Below, piece by piece: positions 11,414-22,166 of a stretch of DNA of 64,000 bases. Origin of the DNA: Erigeron canadensis (lineage: Eukaryota > Streptophyta > Magnoliopsida > Asterales > Asteraceae); the NCBI RefSeq assembly GCF_010389155.1, contig NC_057769.1:7192735-7256734 (forward strand), in the 5' to 3' direction. The notes below the pieces were generated by a model. It was not told where the DNA came from. It did no database searches and saw only the letters and a list, made by a program, of their open reading frames with translations. A program made the position numbers and the translations under genes. How positions within the stretch are numbered: position 1 is the first letter of the stretch; every line of letters starts with the position of its first letter.

Positions 11414-12316
11414 GGGGTGAGTTATTTTGAGAATTTCTAAAAAAAAAACTCAATAACCATTCTGGATCACACATTCTTTTCCTCTTTCTTTCTCTTCAAT
11501 TAAATAATAAAATTCATTCAAATCATTCAAAATGTTCTAACTCACAAACCGTAAATCGTTAGACGAAACAAAAAACATGGGTAGTCTTAAAATTTTGTCC
11601 CCTTTCATTAGAGGTCCAATTCAATATACTTTTGACGACTTTTTAATTTTCGTTTTCTTTTTGGTAGTTACACATAACTTACACGTGTAGGTTGAACAAA
11701 AATTATGATTCGGAACGGGCTTCGCCATTAAGGATATTCATAAACCAAAGCTAGTGGGGGTGATAGGTCATAGAGGGTGATAGGTCATAGGGTGATAGGT
11801 CATAGAGGGTGACAGGTCATAGGGGGTGAGACAGGTCATAGGGGGTGACTAGTGAAGGGTGATCTACCTAACGGGCTCCGCCCTTAGCCGCTATTCCTCC
11901 GCCATGGACTGACGGGCTCCGTCCTTGGCTACCATGGCTCTGCCATGGATTGACGGGCTCGGCCCTTGACCTTCATTGTTGTGTACATATGTTCATTTAC
12001 TAATTTACATGTGAAAAGGATGAACTTACACATTTGTATCCTACACATGTGTAGGATGAACGCGATGGAAAAAAAAATGAAAATTAAAAAGTCGTCAAAA
12101 TTATATCGAATTGTATCTCTAATGAAAGAGGACGAAATTTTAAGACTACCCATGTTTTTTGTTTCGTCTAACGATTTTCGGTTTGTGAGATAACGCATTT
12201 TAAATGATTTGAGTGAATTTTCTTATTTAATGGAAGAGAGAGAAAATATAAGAAAATGAGTGGTCCGAAATTGTTCTCGCGTTTTTTTTATTTGTAAGTT
12301 CTTAAATAACCCTTTC
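11414..12316. mobile_element. Foldback element with ~290-bp arms and minisatellite core
   Basis: The left arm 11414-11700 and right arm about 12000-12316 are inverted copies: AAAAACATGGGTAGTCTTAA, TTTCATTAGAG and GACGACTTTTTAATTTTC occur in mirrored order. The core (11757-11860) has about five copies of a 16-18-bp unit GGTGATAGGTCATAGA. It is followed by three ACGGGCTCCGCCCTT-like repeats (11871-11970). (TA)n tracts bound both ends. Open frames at 11929-12198 on both strands are by-products of the arms. The class is uncertain: a foldback DNA transposon or an inverted pair of smaller elements. Confidence 0.7.
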
Positions 12317-12336
12317 TATATATATATATATATATA

Positions 12337-12624
12337 TCTGTTAAAAGAGTAGTTATCCTATTATTTTAAAACCTCTTACAATTTATTTAAAAATTGACAC
12401 ATAAGCTTTTATCCCATGTGTCATTTTTATAATTTTTTATAATAATTATCTTATTTAAACATATTTAATGGATTCCAAAAATTCTATATATGACAAAGAT
12501 ATTTTAATAAATTCTCATCAAATATAAATATTAATAAACTATTTTGGGGTTTATGGAATTTGTGTTAAAATTATTTTCAAAAAATAAATTTAAAAACCGC
12601 ACATCGTGCGGGTAAAACACCTAG
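12337..12624 (+). mobile_element. Short Helitron (TC..CTAG)
   Basis: Starts TCTGTTAAAAGAGTAG directly after a (TA)n tract and ends CTAG followed by T. The subterminal hairpin CCGCACATCGTGCGG lies about 10 bp before the end. A to T insertion context. No RepHel coding. Confidence 0.75.
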
Positions 12625-12638
12625 TATATATATCTATA

Positions 12639-13041
12639 TCTATATTAAAAGAGTAGGAATCCTAGCCTTTTCAAGCCTTCTTCAAATCTAAAGTTATGCT
12701 AAAAAATTGCCACCTAGGATTTATCCTATGTGTCATCTTCAAACTTTTTTTTATATATTTTTATTTAAATTTAGATATATTTGAATTAATTAGGTAAACA
12801 TTATATCAAATCAAACATTATAATTACAATTATTTATTTGAGACATTAATTCCATCCGTTTTTTTTTAAAATTTTATATTCAATATATTTTTTTTTTAAC
12901 AAATCTAAGTTTTGATAAGATATTCAAGCATATTTAACATTAATATTATGCTAACTAAATCAAATTTTAATTATCAATATCATATTAAAACCTTTGATAA
13001 TTCAATTAAATAACCGCACATCGTGCGGGTAAAAAACCTAG
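12639..13041 (+). mobile_element. Short Helitron, same family as its neighbour
   Basis: Starts TCTATATTAAAAGAGTAGG and ends AACCTAG. It has the same CCGCACATCGTGCGG hairpin as the element ending at 12624, in the same orientation with only 14 bp between them. This is a head-to-tail pair, which fits either independent insertions in one TA-rich site or a tandem transposition product. Confidence 0.75.
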
Positions 13042-13217
13042 GATATATATATTAGTGTTGGGATTTGGGAGGACCAAGTTATTTTGAAATATATATTCCA
13101 CTTCAGCAAGTTGTGTATAACGTGCATTGCACCCCACGTAACAAATGCATATCACGTTTTTTAATTTGTATGGATGTTATTTTTTTTTCTAAGTGTGAAT
13201 TAGTTGTTAATATTGAA

Positions 13218-13715
13218 CTAGAAATAAACATCCGCGCGTTGCCGCGGAGCTTTTATAGTAACGTCGTGGACAATGATTCATTAAGTTTAAACATGTTGCC
13301 GCAGATTATATTACAGACCTTGCGGCGAGACTCAAGTAGATTATCTTTTCAGATGACAATGTTTTGGTACAAATTTGATAAAGTCACCAACAAACATTTA
13401 TTTGCCATTGTAACAATAAGCATTTTATTGATAGGCTAAAATGTAAAAGATAAAAACTTTAGGGGGTTAAAAGGTAAAGATGTAAAAGTTGATGGGCTAA
13501 ACTGTAAAAGGAAAAAACTTTGGGGGTTAAAAAGTAAAGAGAATACTTTAGGGAGTTAAAATGTAAAGTAGTAAAAGGTGATGGGTTTAAATGTAAAAGG
13601 TAAAATATTTAGGGGGTTAAAAGGTAAAGAGTTCAAAGTTGCATGTATGTGTAGTTGTATTATGTGCATGAAAACTTGTAAAAAACCAGTTGGTTTTTAG
13701 TATATATATAAATAT
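13218..13715 (-). mobile_element. Helitron-like element, minus orientation, 5' end unsure
   Basis: On the minus strand the sequence ends CCGCGGCAACGCGCGG, a short AT spacer, then CTAGT, a good Helitron 3' terminus at 13218-13221. The body includes an imperfect tandem array (13430-13640) of GGGGGTTAAAAGGTAAAGA and GGGCTAAAATGTAAAAG words with a period of roughly 45-60 bp. A clear TC 5' end was not found, so 13715 is approximate. Confidence 0.5.
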
Positions 13716-13738
13716 AAATATCTAGCATACATTATTTT

Positions 13739-13999
13739 AAGGGATTATTACATATGGATGTAACTAACTATGACAAAATATTTATGTTATGTAAAGATCT
13801 CGTAAAATGTCTATATAATGTAATGAATTCGAACTTTCAAATCTTGGTTATTAAGTTGCCACATGTAAGTTTTTTATTGATCAGGTACATCCAATAATCG
13901 GGATTTGAAAGTTCATTACATGACATAAACATTTTAGAAAATCTTTATATAACATATACAATTTATCATAATTAATTACATCCATAGGTAATAATCCTT
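13739..13999. mobile_element. Foldback MITE
   Basis: The left arm starts AAGGGATTATTACATATGG, and the right arm in reverse starts AAAGGATTATTACCTATGG. Inverted similarity continues for about 110 bp (GGATGTAA, TATGTTAT, TAAAGAT, AACTTTCAAATC). No target duplication is clear. Confidence 0.6.
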
Positions 14000-14349
14000 T
14001 GTTTTAATAAACCCGTGTTAAAATTTTTCTCAATGAGCAGATCTCCATTTAAACTCTCGAGGAAATGACTTCTACGTACGTACCATGTTAAACTTGAGAC
14101 TTTGGACTCTTCGAAAATAAAACCTCCACGTTTTTTTATATTATTATAGAAGCTTGTTGTTTACGAGTTGGTATTTATATATACTTCTTTTTACTATATG
14201 ATCATATCAATAATGTCAAACTACGACAAGACATACATAATCGTTCGTATAATATGGAAGCTAAGACGTATATGGATGTTTGCCAGGTGCGACACAATAT
14301 TAATTGATGACTTTGGTTAGTACTGTCATAGTGTCTATTATAAATTTAT

Positions 14350-14504
14350 GAAAAATGCTAAACAAAGTCTTTAGGACTTCACTTAACGTGCGTAAAAAGA
14401 TTGTACATATTCATATTAAAAGTTCACCCCTTGAATTTTATGGTAAATATACAACTAATTAATACAACTTAACGAAAGCTTTTAAGACTTTGTTTAGCAA
14501 AACC
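14350..14504. mobile_element. MITE with GCTAAACAAAGTC ends
   Basis: About 155 bp with ends ATGCTAAACAAAGTCTT (left) and TTGCTAAACAAAGTCTTAA (right, reverse). The interior motif CCCCTTGAATTTTATGGTAA recurs in the related copy at 54741-54887. Confidence 0.6.
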
Positions 14505-14760
14505 TTAAATTTATTTGCCACGGAAGATTGAAAAAAAAAGAAGATTTATGCCATTATGTCTAGACAAATTGAAAGGAAACGTACCACTTAAGGATTCTAA
14601 TTAATTACTTGGAACTTCAGCGTGGTGTTCATCTCGATCTTTACATGTATGACGAGAAATAAATTAAAGAAAATATAATTATCAGTTGTCAAACCTTATC
14701 TTAGGATAGAGTATCTAGTCACATGCATGCATTTGGATAATCTATCATCGTATTAATTAA

Positions 14761-15886
14761 CTAGATTAAACTCATACATTGTGCGAGATTAACTGAGAAC
14801 GTAAACTAAAATTAACTGATAATTATATTATTATTCATAGTTTATGATAATATAAAAAATAATCAATTTACAACTGATACAAATAATAAAATTATAATTT
14901 ACAAATATATAATAAATACTTATCAAATATGTTAAATCATGACTAATGAAACGTAAATATTCATAAATCATAAAATTCTTTTTCTATGATCTATCATTGA
15001 ATTAATAAAAGGGAAATGATTAATCATCATAAACAAATAGCCTGAAAGTCCTCCTAATCAGTAAATAATGCCACATGGAAAAATCAAGGGGGGAGGTGAA
15101 GAGAGATAATGAGTGGATTACACATGTCAAATGTCTATTACATATGTCAAATGTCTATGATATTAGGAGGATTTTTAGTCTATTCTTTTAGAAGGATTGA
15201 TCATTTTGCTTAATAAAAAGACGCGGTCTAAATCATATATAAACATATTTGCGCTCATATATTATCAAAATACGGAATCTTAGTTATATGAAGATAAGTT
15301 ACAAATATAAATTTACATATCAAAGATATATGTGTGAAACTGATAAAGTAAATATCTAATTTAACATTGATAATATAATCGGTTAGTAACTATTAGATGT
15401 AATTATCAATATAATCTAGTTTTATATTATATTAAAGTATATTATATTCCACGTATAAAGATAATTAAATACAATGAAAAATAGAAAGAGATAAGTTACA
15501 AAAATCGAATATATTATCGATGTCTTTTAATTAATTTTAATATTCAATGAATATCTACCGTAGTTTGTAAAATATAAACAAATATTAAGTTAGATCAAGT
15601 GGTTTATACATATTATTAAAAGTTAGAGGTGATGAGTTCTAATTTTGTATTTGACTTTTTTATTTATTATTTAAGATTAATATAAAAAAAATATCTACGT
15701 AGTCAAATAATGGCGTGGCCAATGAAGTGCTACATGAGCATTAAAAAATATATATCTAAATGTCAATGTATCTAAAAAAAGCGTTGAAATTATTAGAAAA
15801 TGACACCTAAAAAAAAAGTTTAATTGGCACAAAAAGAGAACCACCACCTAGGAAAAAACATATCCACTCTTAGTTATACAGAGAGA
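14761..15886 (-). mobile_element. Possible Helitron, minus orientation
   Basis: On the minus strand it starts TCTCTCTGTATAACTAAG (at 15886) and ends TCGCACAATGTATGAG..TAATCTAG (at 14761), which fits TC..CTAG with an A/T context. The hairpin is weak. A 199-bp MULE-type MITE (15011-15209) sits inside it. Confidence 0.4.
15011..15209. mobile_element. MULE-type MITE, perfect 9-bp TSD
   Basis: Ends GGGAAATGATTAATC (left) and GCAAAATGATCAATCC (right, reverse), then shared TCCTCCTAAT words. It is flanked by TTAATAAAA at 15002-15010 and 15210-15218. The interior has a direct repeat CATGTCAAATGTCTAT. Confidence 0.7.
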
Positions 15887-16039
15887 TTAATCATTTTTAA
15901 TTAATTTCATAAGAACATACCATTATTCATCTTTCACAATTAGTCAATTACATAATCATATTATAGTCTATCGTTTCTATAATAACACAATTCATTAAAA
16001 GATACATTCCATCACTATATAGACAAGTCATTTATAATT

Positions 16040-16141
16040 AAAAATATATATATATATATTTCATTAATTAATTAATAATATTAATAAATATATATATATA
16101 TATATATATATTTCATTCATTAATTAATAATATTAATAAAC
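16040..16141. repeat. Duplicated (TA)n-TTCATTAATTAATAATATTAATAAA block
   Basis: Two adjacent copies, each made of a (TA)n tract followed by TTCATTAATTAATAATATTA with small length changes. A local tandem duplication containing microsatellite. Confidence 0.6.
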
Positions 16142-16363
16142 GACAATGTAAAAAATTGCACATAAACTTTATATATAGTTTATGAAAAAGGTAACAAAAC
16201 ATTACATTTTATTGACTTTTAGGAATATAGTTAAAATTTTAAAATAATGTATAACGTTTATAGACTTGATATATAGTTTACGAAATTCATTTATAAATAT
16301 ATAAATAGTTAAATTAAAAATGTGGAACAATTATATAAACTACTCGTAATTAATAACTAAAAT

Positions 16364-16596
16364 GCCATTGGGGTGTTAGCCCAGTGGTCAGGGGGTTTTC
16401 CACAAAGTGGTTTCCTCCTGTGGGTCTCAGGTTCGAATCCTGTCACATGCAAATGTGGTGAGGGGGCTTTAGCAAATCTATACTCATTTAACACATGAGG
16501 AGCAAACCCTTTAGGGCATTGTCCGGAAACGAACTGGCGTGGACGCATCCGCGTGGGAATGTTAGCCATTTATCCGTTGTTGTCTTTAAAAAAAAG
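16364..16596 (+). mobile_element. tRNA-derived SINE with 14-bp TSD
   Basis: 233 bp. The 5' part carries RNA polymerase III promoter boxes: box A TAGCCCAGTGGTCAGGGG (16377-16394) and box B GGTTCGAATCC (16430-16440). An unrelated body and a short A-tail (CTTTAAAAAAAAG) follow. It is flanked by a perfect 14-bp duplication TTAATAACTAAAAT at 16350-16363 and 16597-16610. Flanking TSD, pol III boxes and A-tail together define a SINE. Minus-strand open frames over it have no meaning. Confidence 0.92.
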
Positions 16597-17004
16597 TTAA
16601 TAACTAAAATATATGAGTAGTCCTCATTCACGAGAAAGAACACACAATGATCAATGATTGAGGATCTCAAAACATGGTTTTGATGACGACTTAGATTGTA
16701 CCAACAATCTTGTATAAATGAGAGTAGTGTTCCTTGGTTTTAAAACTTTTCAGTAGTTGAAACCGTTATGAGCAAAATATTTCATGGGTTGAAATGCATT
16801 TTTATTTTATTTTTTTAAATTAATAATAGGTATATGAAGTGATAATGAAGTTTAGTCCAAATATACTGTTATGAAAAAATCCGTTATTATAGTTGGCCAA
16901 ATTAGTGGAAAGATTCGAGTTGTCATGTCAATTTTATTACAGCCAAAGCCAAATTAGTACGGAACTATAGTGAGTTGGTAAGAAAATATGATATTAAATA
17001 CAAA

Positions 17005-17371
17005 CGAGTATGGTACTCACGCAATGCGGCGGTAGTAGTAGGGAAGACAATCTAGTGGTGTCGGCGATGGTACTATTGGTGGTAGTAGCAGTGTCAAGTG
17101 GTTTAGGTTGATGTAATTGTGATAGTGGAAATTTTTAGAAGATAAAGGCTTAAAATGTTAATTATTAAAATAAAGATTTAAAGTATAAATTAATTCATTA
17201 AAGACAAATTTAGTATTCTATAAAAACTAGGTGGTTATTAAAGATAATTTAATAATTTCATATATAGTTATTATATATTTATTTTTAAAAATGAAGGATA
17301 TGATAATTTTAATATTTATTTTTAAAAATGAGGGATATGATAATTTTAATAATGGAATATATAACTATAGA
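17005..17371 (-). mobile_element. Probable Helitron, minus orientation
   Basis: On the minus strand it starts TCTATAGTTATATATTCC (at 17371) and ends CCGCATTGCGTGAGTACCATACTCG near 17005, a decayed CTAG end with a GCATTGC hairpin. The interior contains GGTAGTAG trinucleotide repeats and a 37-bp tandem duplication (17276-17349, TTTTTAAAAATGARGGATAT). Confidence 0.45.
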
Positions 17372-18037
17372 TAGGTACAAATTCATTGTACCATTATGCC
17401 AATTCAAAATTTGCTTTATGTATGTATCAAATTTGTTGTCCTCCTAACAACTAGTGTACGATTTTGTTTACACTACGTTTCCACGTGTGCAAGTCTTTAT
17501 AAATATCTATATCACGTTTTCTATTCTTTTCTTTTTCCCAGGTATTTCGTTAAGTTGATTTTCATGACCGACAATATTAGAGTCGGGTTAATTGTAGAAT
17601 ATATTTTAGTGTTTAGGACGTGAATAATCAAAAGAGAAATCTTAATTCTAAAATAAAGAAGTTGAGAACTTTATATGAAACTCAACTTTTATGGTTAGAT
17701 TAAACTATGATTTCATATATCTTTTTTAGTTTTTTCAAATTAATTACTTACAAATTAGGTAACAAATATGTCCAAATTATTTATACGAAAACTCTAATTT
17801 AGTTTTGATTATACACATTTGAGATTATTATGTCTACCAATATACTAAAACATGATTTTTTTAAAACGACATATAGCATATTATTTAAACAACACGTGTA
17901 ACTTTTTATTTTAGGAATTTTAAAATAAATAAACTACTTCAAATAAATTTATTATTATTATATAATAACTAGTCCGTATATAACTATTAGTTGAAATTGA
18001 AATTTGCATCTAAATTGAAATTCTAAATTAAACCTAT

Positions 18038-18406
18038 TTGTTGGAATCCATATTTAAAAGTTTATCTTATATTTGTTCTTTAACAGTATACTCAACATTC
18101 ATTAACCGTCTAGAAAATCTTAGCAATTCGACAAGGCTGCCTCAAGAAGGTACACGAAAAGTACAATCATACCAATGCAAAGTTGCTCCCTTGGCAAGGA
18201 TGAGTTTCCATGTAGTACAACTCACTATTCTTAACTTTTTAGTCGACGACAATGAAAATGAAGCCACTGAAAGTTTATCGCGGAAGATATTATCAGGAAG
18301 ATGGTTACCTAGGGATCGTCTTGGCGCCGTCAATCGTCAGTGGTACAACTACTTTGCTGAGTTACCACTTTCTTCCCAGGTTACTTTTGAAGACGATATA
18401 GAATAG
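18038..18406 (+). other. Unrecognised open frame, 122 codons
   Basis: The frame runs from ATG 18038 to TAG 18406. Its last two thirds (from about RLPQEGTRKVQ to VTFEDDIE) has ordinary amino-acid composition and ends in an acidic tail, unlike the chance frames around it. I do not recognise a domain. TTCTTCCCAG at 18370-18379 could be a splice acceptor, so it may be part of a decayed multi-exon gene. No neighbour supports a function. Confidence 0.15.
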
Positions 18407-18821
18407 ACACGAGGTGTCAAATAATGCCCAACGATCATGCTCGAACCCCTTTCCTTTTATGATATGTGGATCTTGTATGTTTTATTTAGCCTTAGGGATT
18501 CGAACAACGACATAAATGTCTTTAGTAGGTCATATTAGATGTCTTTAGTAGGTCATATTAGATGATTTACGATAAGATTGATATCCCATATGTAGTGTAT
18601 CATATTGTAGGAAATCAATTTACAAAAGGGTATTATTTCATGAATGGAATTTATCCAAATTAGATGATTGTTGTGAAGTCGTTTGAGTGACCAATTGAAA
18701 AAAATAACATAAAGTTCAAGAGATAATAAGGTTGTTGAAAATCATTTAAAACTTTGGTAGCCATTCAGTGTCAACAAAATATGATGAAGCAGGTAAACTT
18801 GTTTGATTATGTACATCATGA

Positions 18822-19328
18822 CACTACAACAAATATGTTATTTATTAACATTCATTTCTTTGCATTTTTTCAAAATGTTTAAAAAATTGTTAATTTGTGT
18901 ACACTTATAAATGTATTAAAAAAACTCACATTTAAAAGTGTGAATAAAGTTCAAGAATCAAATCTTCTCACAATTATATATGTAGAAACAAAAAGTTCAC
19001 ATTTTCAAGTGTGTAAAACTATATAATTGTTAACACTTAAAAGCGTGGAAGTAATTTGTGACACCAAAATTCTTCCCACTTCAAATTTCCTCACACAAGA
19101 GGAAGTGCGAGGAATTTGAGTGTGACATGTTAGCTCTCACACCTTTAAGTGTGAACATTTTGTTTATATATTTATATTGTGAAAAAAGTATGACTTTTTT
19201 ATTGTTTTCACAATTCTAAGTGTGAATTTTTTTATATAATTTTAAATGTTAACAAATTAATATATCTTTTCACACGTTTTAGAAATGCGAAAAAATAAGT
19301 GTAAAAAATTAACATGTTTGTTTGAGTG
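18822..19328. mobile_element. Non-autonomous CACTA (En/Spm) element, TGA TSD
   Basis: 507 bp. The left end is CACTACAACAAATATGTT and the right end in reverse is CACTCAAACAAACATG. It is flanked by TGA (18819-18821 and 19329-19331), the 3-bp duplication of CACTA elements. The interior is full of TTCACACTT/AAGTGTGAA words in both orientations. Same family as 60899-61428. Confidence 0.8.
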
Positions 19329-19331
19329 TGA

Positions 19332-21358
19332 TACCTAGGACAATGGTTGTGCAATTTGTCCGTGGTGGGAAAGTGTACAAAGTACAAACATAGATGTGTT
19401 TGGATAAGGAATTATGGGGATGCACAAGTGCACAATCGAACTAATGTTTTCTTTGTTGATGTAAAAAAATTTTTATTTGTAATATCATTTTAGTAATGTA
19501 ATTTTATTAATTAAGGTAAATGGTTATTTTAATTATTTGTGTATTTTTTAAATGATTATGTTTGATTAATGTAGAAAACAAAAATGTCAAGTAATTAAGG
19601 AAGCGGAGAGGTGTCAGTAGTAGATGTATGCTAGTTCGGAATTGTTGATCGATATGACATTGATCGGGTTGACGTAACTCATGAAAGAAAGATCGAAGAG
19701 AGAAAAGGAAACGGTTTTAGAAACAATCGGAAGGAATTGTTGCAAAAAAAAAGTCCTCTAAATATTTAATTGCAATTCGTAATTTTTTATAGCTAAAGTT
19801 AGCATCGTCATCATGAGTGGACTGTGGATTTCTTCGAGCCAAAGTTTAAGACTCGGTAATGTGAAAGTGGCCGACTCAAAAGTGTGCGCAGAGGCAATTT
19901 ACTTGCACTCCAAATCTATGGGGATCGAGAGACCTACTTTGGACAAGTTAATTGTCAATGCACTTTTTTGAAATGATGTATGTCTTTGTCACGGCTAGGT
20001 GATCATTGACCGACTATAGAATCCTTTACTAACTAATTAAAATCTCGAGCTAACCCTAAAAAACAGAACATGAGAGGCGGCCGAGGCTAATCGTTTTGTG
20101 TAGCTTATCAAATAGACAAATACTAATTATACGTCCTCTCGATCCCATTATTGATGACAATGTCAACAGGAACACAGTTTAATTTGTATTCAAAAATGAG
20201 GCTTAATTAGCAATTTTATAAGGATGATAAAATTATAGGCGCCTGCATTTCACTAAACTATAGTTTTGACCATTCTTATGTTTCCACCTCTATTTCCTCT
20301 GTATATAAATAAATAGATTGAGTATCCAGATCGATTATACATTAACTAATGTTTACCACTAACTTGCGTTCACGATCGATCAATATGGATTGTGAACGAG
20401 GTACAGACACCTGCAAGCTAATTAATAGAGTACTATACAACGTGTCACATTTTAATATGACCAACATGAGAAAAGAAAAAGTCCAATTCATTCATTAAAA
20501 GTAATATTATTATATATATCTTTAGCATCTAACTATAATAATATACTATATATGATATCGATATGATAGCAATGAAACATATGTCGATCGTTACTTCATT
20601 ATTACTCAAAGTAGATTCTGTATCGATGTCGTGTATCTAGCTATATGCTGATAGACACACGGTCTGGAAACGTAACGGATAGATATAAACAGCAAGCCAC
20701 TTGTTGACTTGGCTAATTAACTTGCCGACTTATGTATCACCCGCTATAACTAGGGTCTAGTGGCCGGTTATATACTAATTCAGGTGTTTACGTTTTTAAG
20801 AGAAAATTGATTAATCACATTTGAAAGGTTTTGACCTGGATTATTTCTACAACACTTTTTAGTCATCCACACCACATAATACAACTGTGTAAAACAATGA
20901 TCATTATAGATAACTAATTTGTGTTGTTGGAATATCATTTCGTCTCAGTAGACAAAAGCTACCGGCCACTATCGTAGTGTGAAACTCACAGTTGGTCATT
21001 GTTCTAGTCCAATTAATGGAAGCCAGGGGTATACCGATCCTAAGAAAACCACACAAAGATCAAACCATAAATTGTATATTCATACGTAAAATTTGAATGT
21101 CACACCACTTTTTAACTCTGGATAGATATAGATCTGAACAAAATAAATAGATGGTTGGCATTACTTTCTTATTTTAATCTTTTACTGGTCATAAAAGTTT
21201 TCCGTTATCGTACATTCGTACGTGAATACAATTAAAATTGCAACTTTTAATATAAGTTATATAAACTACAGCCGAATATCTTATGTTGATAGTCTTGCAT
21301 TTATTTTATCATAATATTTTCCAAAATATGAACATATTGTACAATGTTATCCTATTAG
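19332..21358. other. Spacer, no gene recognised
   Basis: No frame above 60 codons and no paired termini. The stretch 19590-20010 is less AT-rich and may be decayed coding sequence, but I could not read a protein through it. Confidence 0.4.
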
Positions 21359-21581
21359 GAGGGTGTTTGAGATTACGATATAGAGTGATTATTTGATGAT
21401 TACGTTTGTAAAACACAAATAATCTAAAAAAGTGTTTGTGTGAAAAAGTGATTATTTGTTATGAAAACGCAGTTTTCGAGAAGCATGTACCTACATGTTT
21501 TTTCAAAATGCAGTTTTGAAAACACATAATCTATTTTGAAAACGCAAAATTTATTTTGTAAACGCAACCCCAAACATCCCC
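21359..21581. mobile_element. Harbinger-like MITE, GAGGGTGTTTG ends
   Basis: Ends GAGGGTGTTTGAGATTAC (left) and GGGGATGTTTGGGGTTGC (right, reverse). It carries inverted GAAAACGCAGTTTTCGAG and AAAACGCA words subterminally. The flanks are TAG and TAA, a possible mutated TAA duplication. The ends match those of the 3.0-kb element at 22564-25561, so this looks like its deletion derivative. Confidence 0.6.
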
Positions 21582-21645
21582 TAAGAACTAAAGTATAAAA
21601 GAAATATTCAACATGTTCACTTTCACAAATTTATATTTAATATTA

Positions 21646-21937
21646 TCTATACTTCTTTATAAAACAAACTCTCCCTCCCCCCTCCATCTTAATGCATACT
21701 TATTTTTATTTCATAGACTGTGATTAAAATGTCCTTAAAAATACCCAACATCTATCTATTCCTCACACAGAAACACATAGCAAAAACCCGAACTCAAAAT
21801 TTCTCCCCCTCCTCCCCCTTTCATATCCCACACAACAATTCATCATATCGTCGACCGCAATAAAATTACATTTACGTTAATAACCACACCATCATCGTCG
21901 CCGCTACCGTCGCTGCATTGTGCGGGCACCAATCTAG
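21646..21937 (+). mobile_element. Short Helitron (TC..CTAG)
   Basis: 292 bp from TCTATACTTCTTTATAAAAC to AATCTAG followed by T, with CGCTGCATTGTGCGGG just before the end. Closely related to 34347-34647 (shared CCTCCATCTTAATGCAT-like block and GTGATTAAAAT). Confidence 0.75.
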
Positions 21938-21980
21938 TTTCTGCAACACATTAACAAACATGTTAATGTAAATTATATTA

Positions 21981-22166
21981 AAGAAAAGTGAGTATAGAGC
22001 TGTTATGCACCTAACTTTGGTAAAAAAAAAAAAACTCCCCACATACCAATATTTTAATATTTTGAATAAATGTTTGGTCTCCCATGATTTTTATGTTTTA
22101 AAAAAAGGTATGTGAGAGGTTTTTCACCCAACTTAAGTGCCTAACAGCCTCATATTCCTTTCCCCT
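21981..22166. mobile_element. (TA)n-flanked MITE family, full copy
   Basis: About 186 bp. The arms are inverted versions of GAATATGAGGCTGTTAGGCA and a CACATACCAATATTTTAATA block. Near-identical in layout to 37782-37962 and related to 33406-33594. Confidence 0.65.

Noticed and set aside
11929..12198. Frames on both strands of the foldback arm
   Set aside because: By-products of the inverted repeat; no domain.
13065..13439. 124-codon plus-strand frame
   Set aside because: Spans the gap and the 3' end of a minus-strand Helitron; composition looks random.
16364..16445. tRNA gene
   Set aside because: The A and B boxes are there but the sequence does not fold to a full cloverleaf with matching acceptor stem; TSD and A-tail show a SINE.
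16357..16569. 70-codon minus-strand frame
   Set aside because: Antisense of the SINE.
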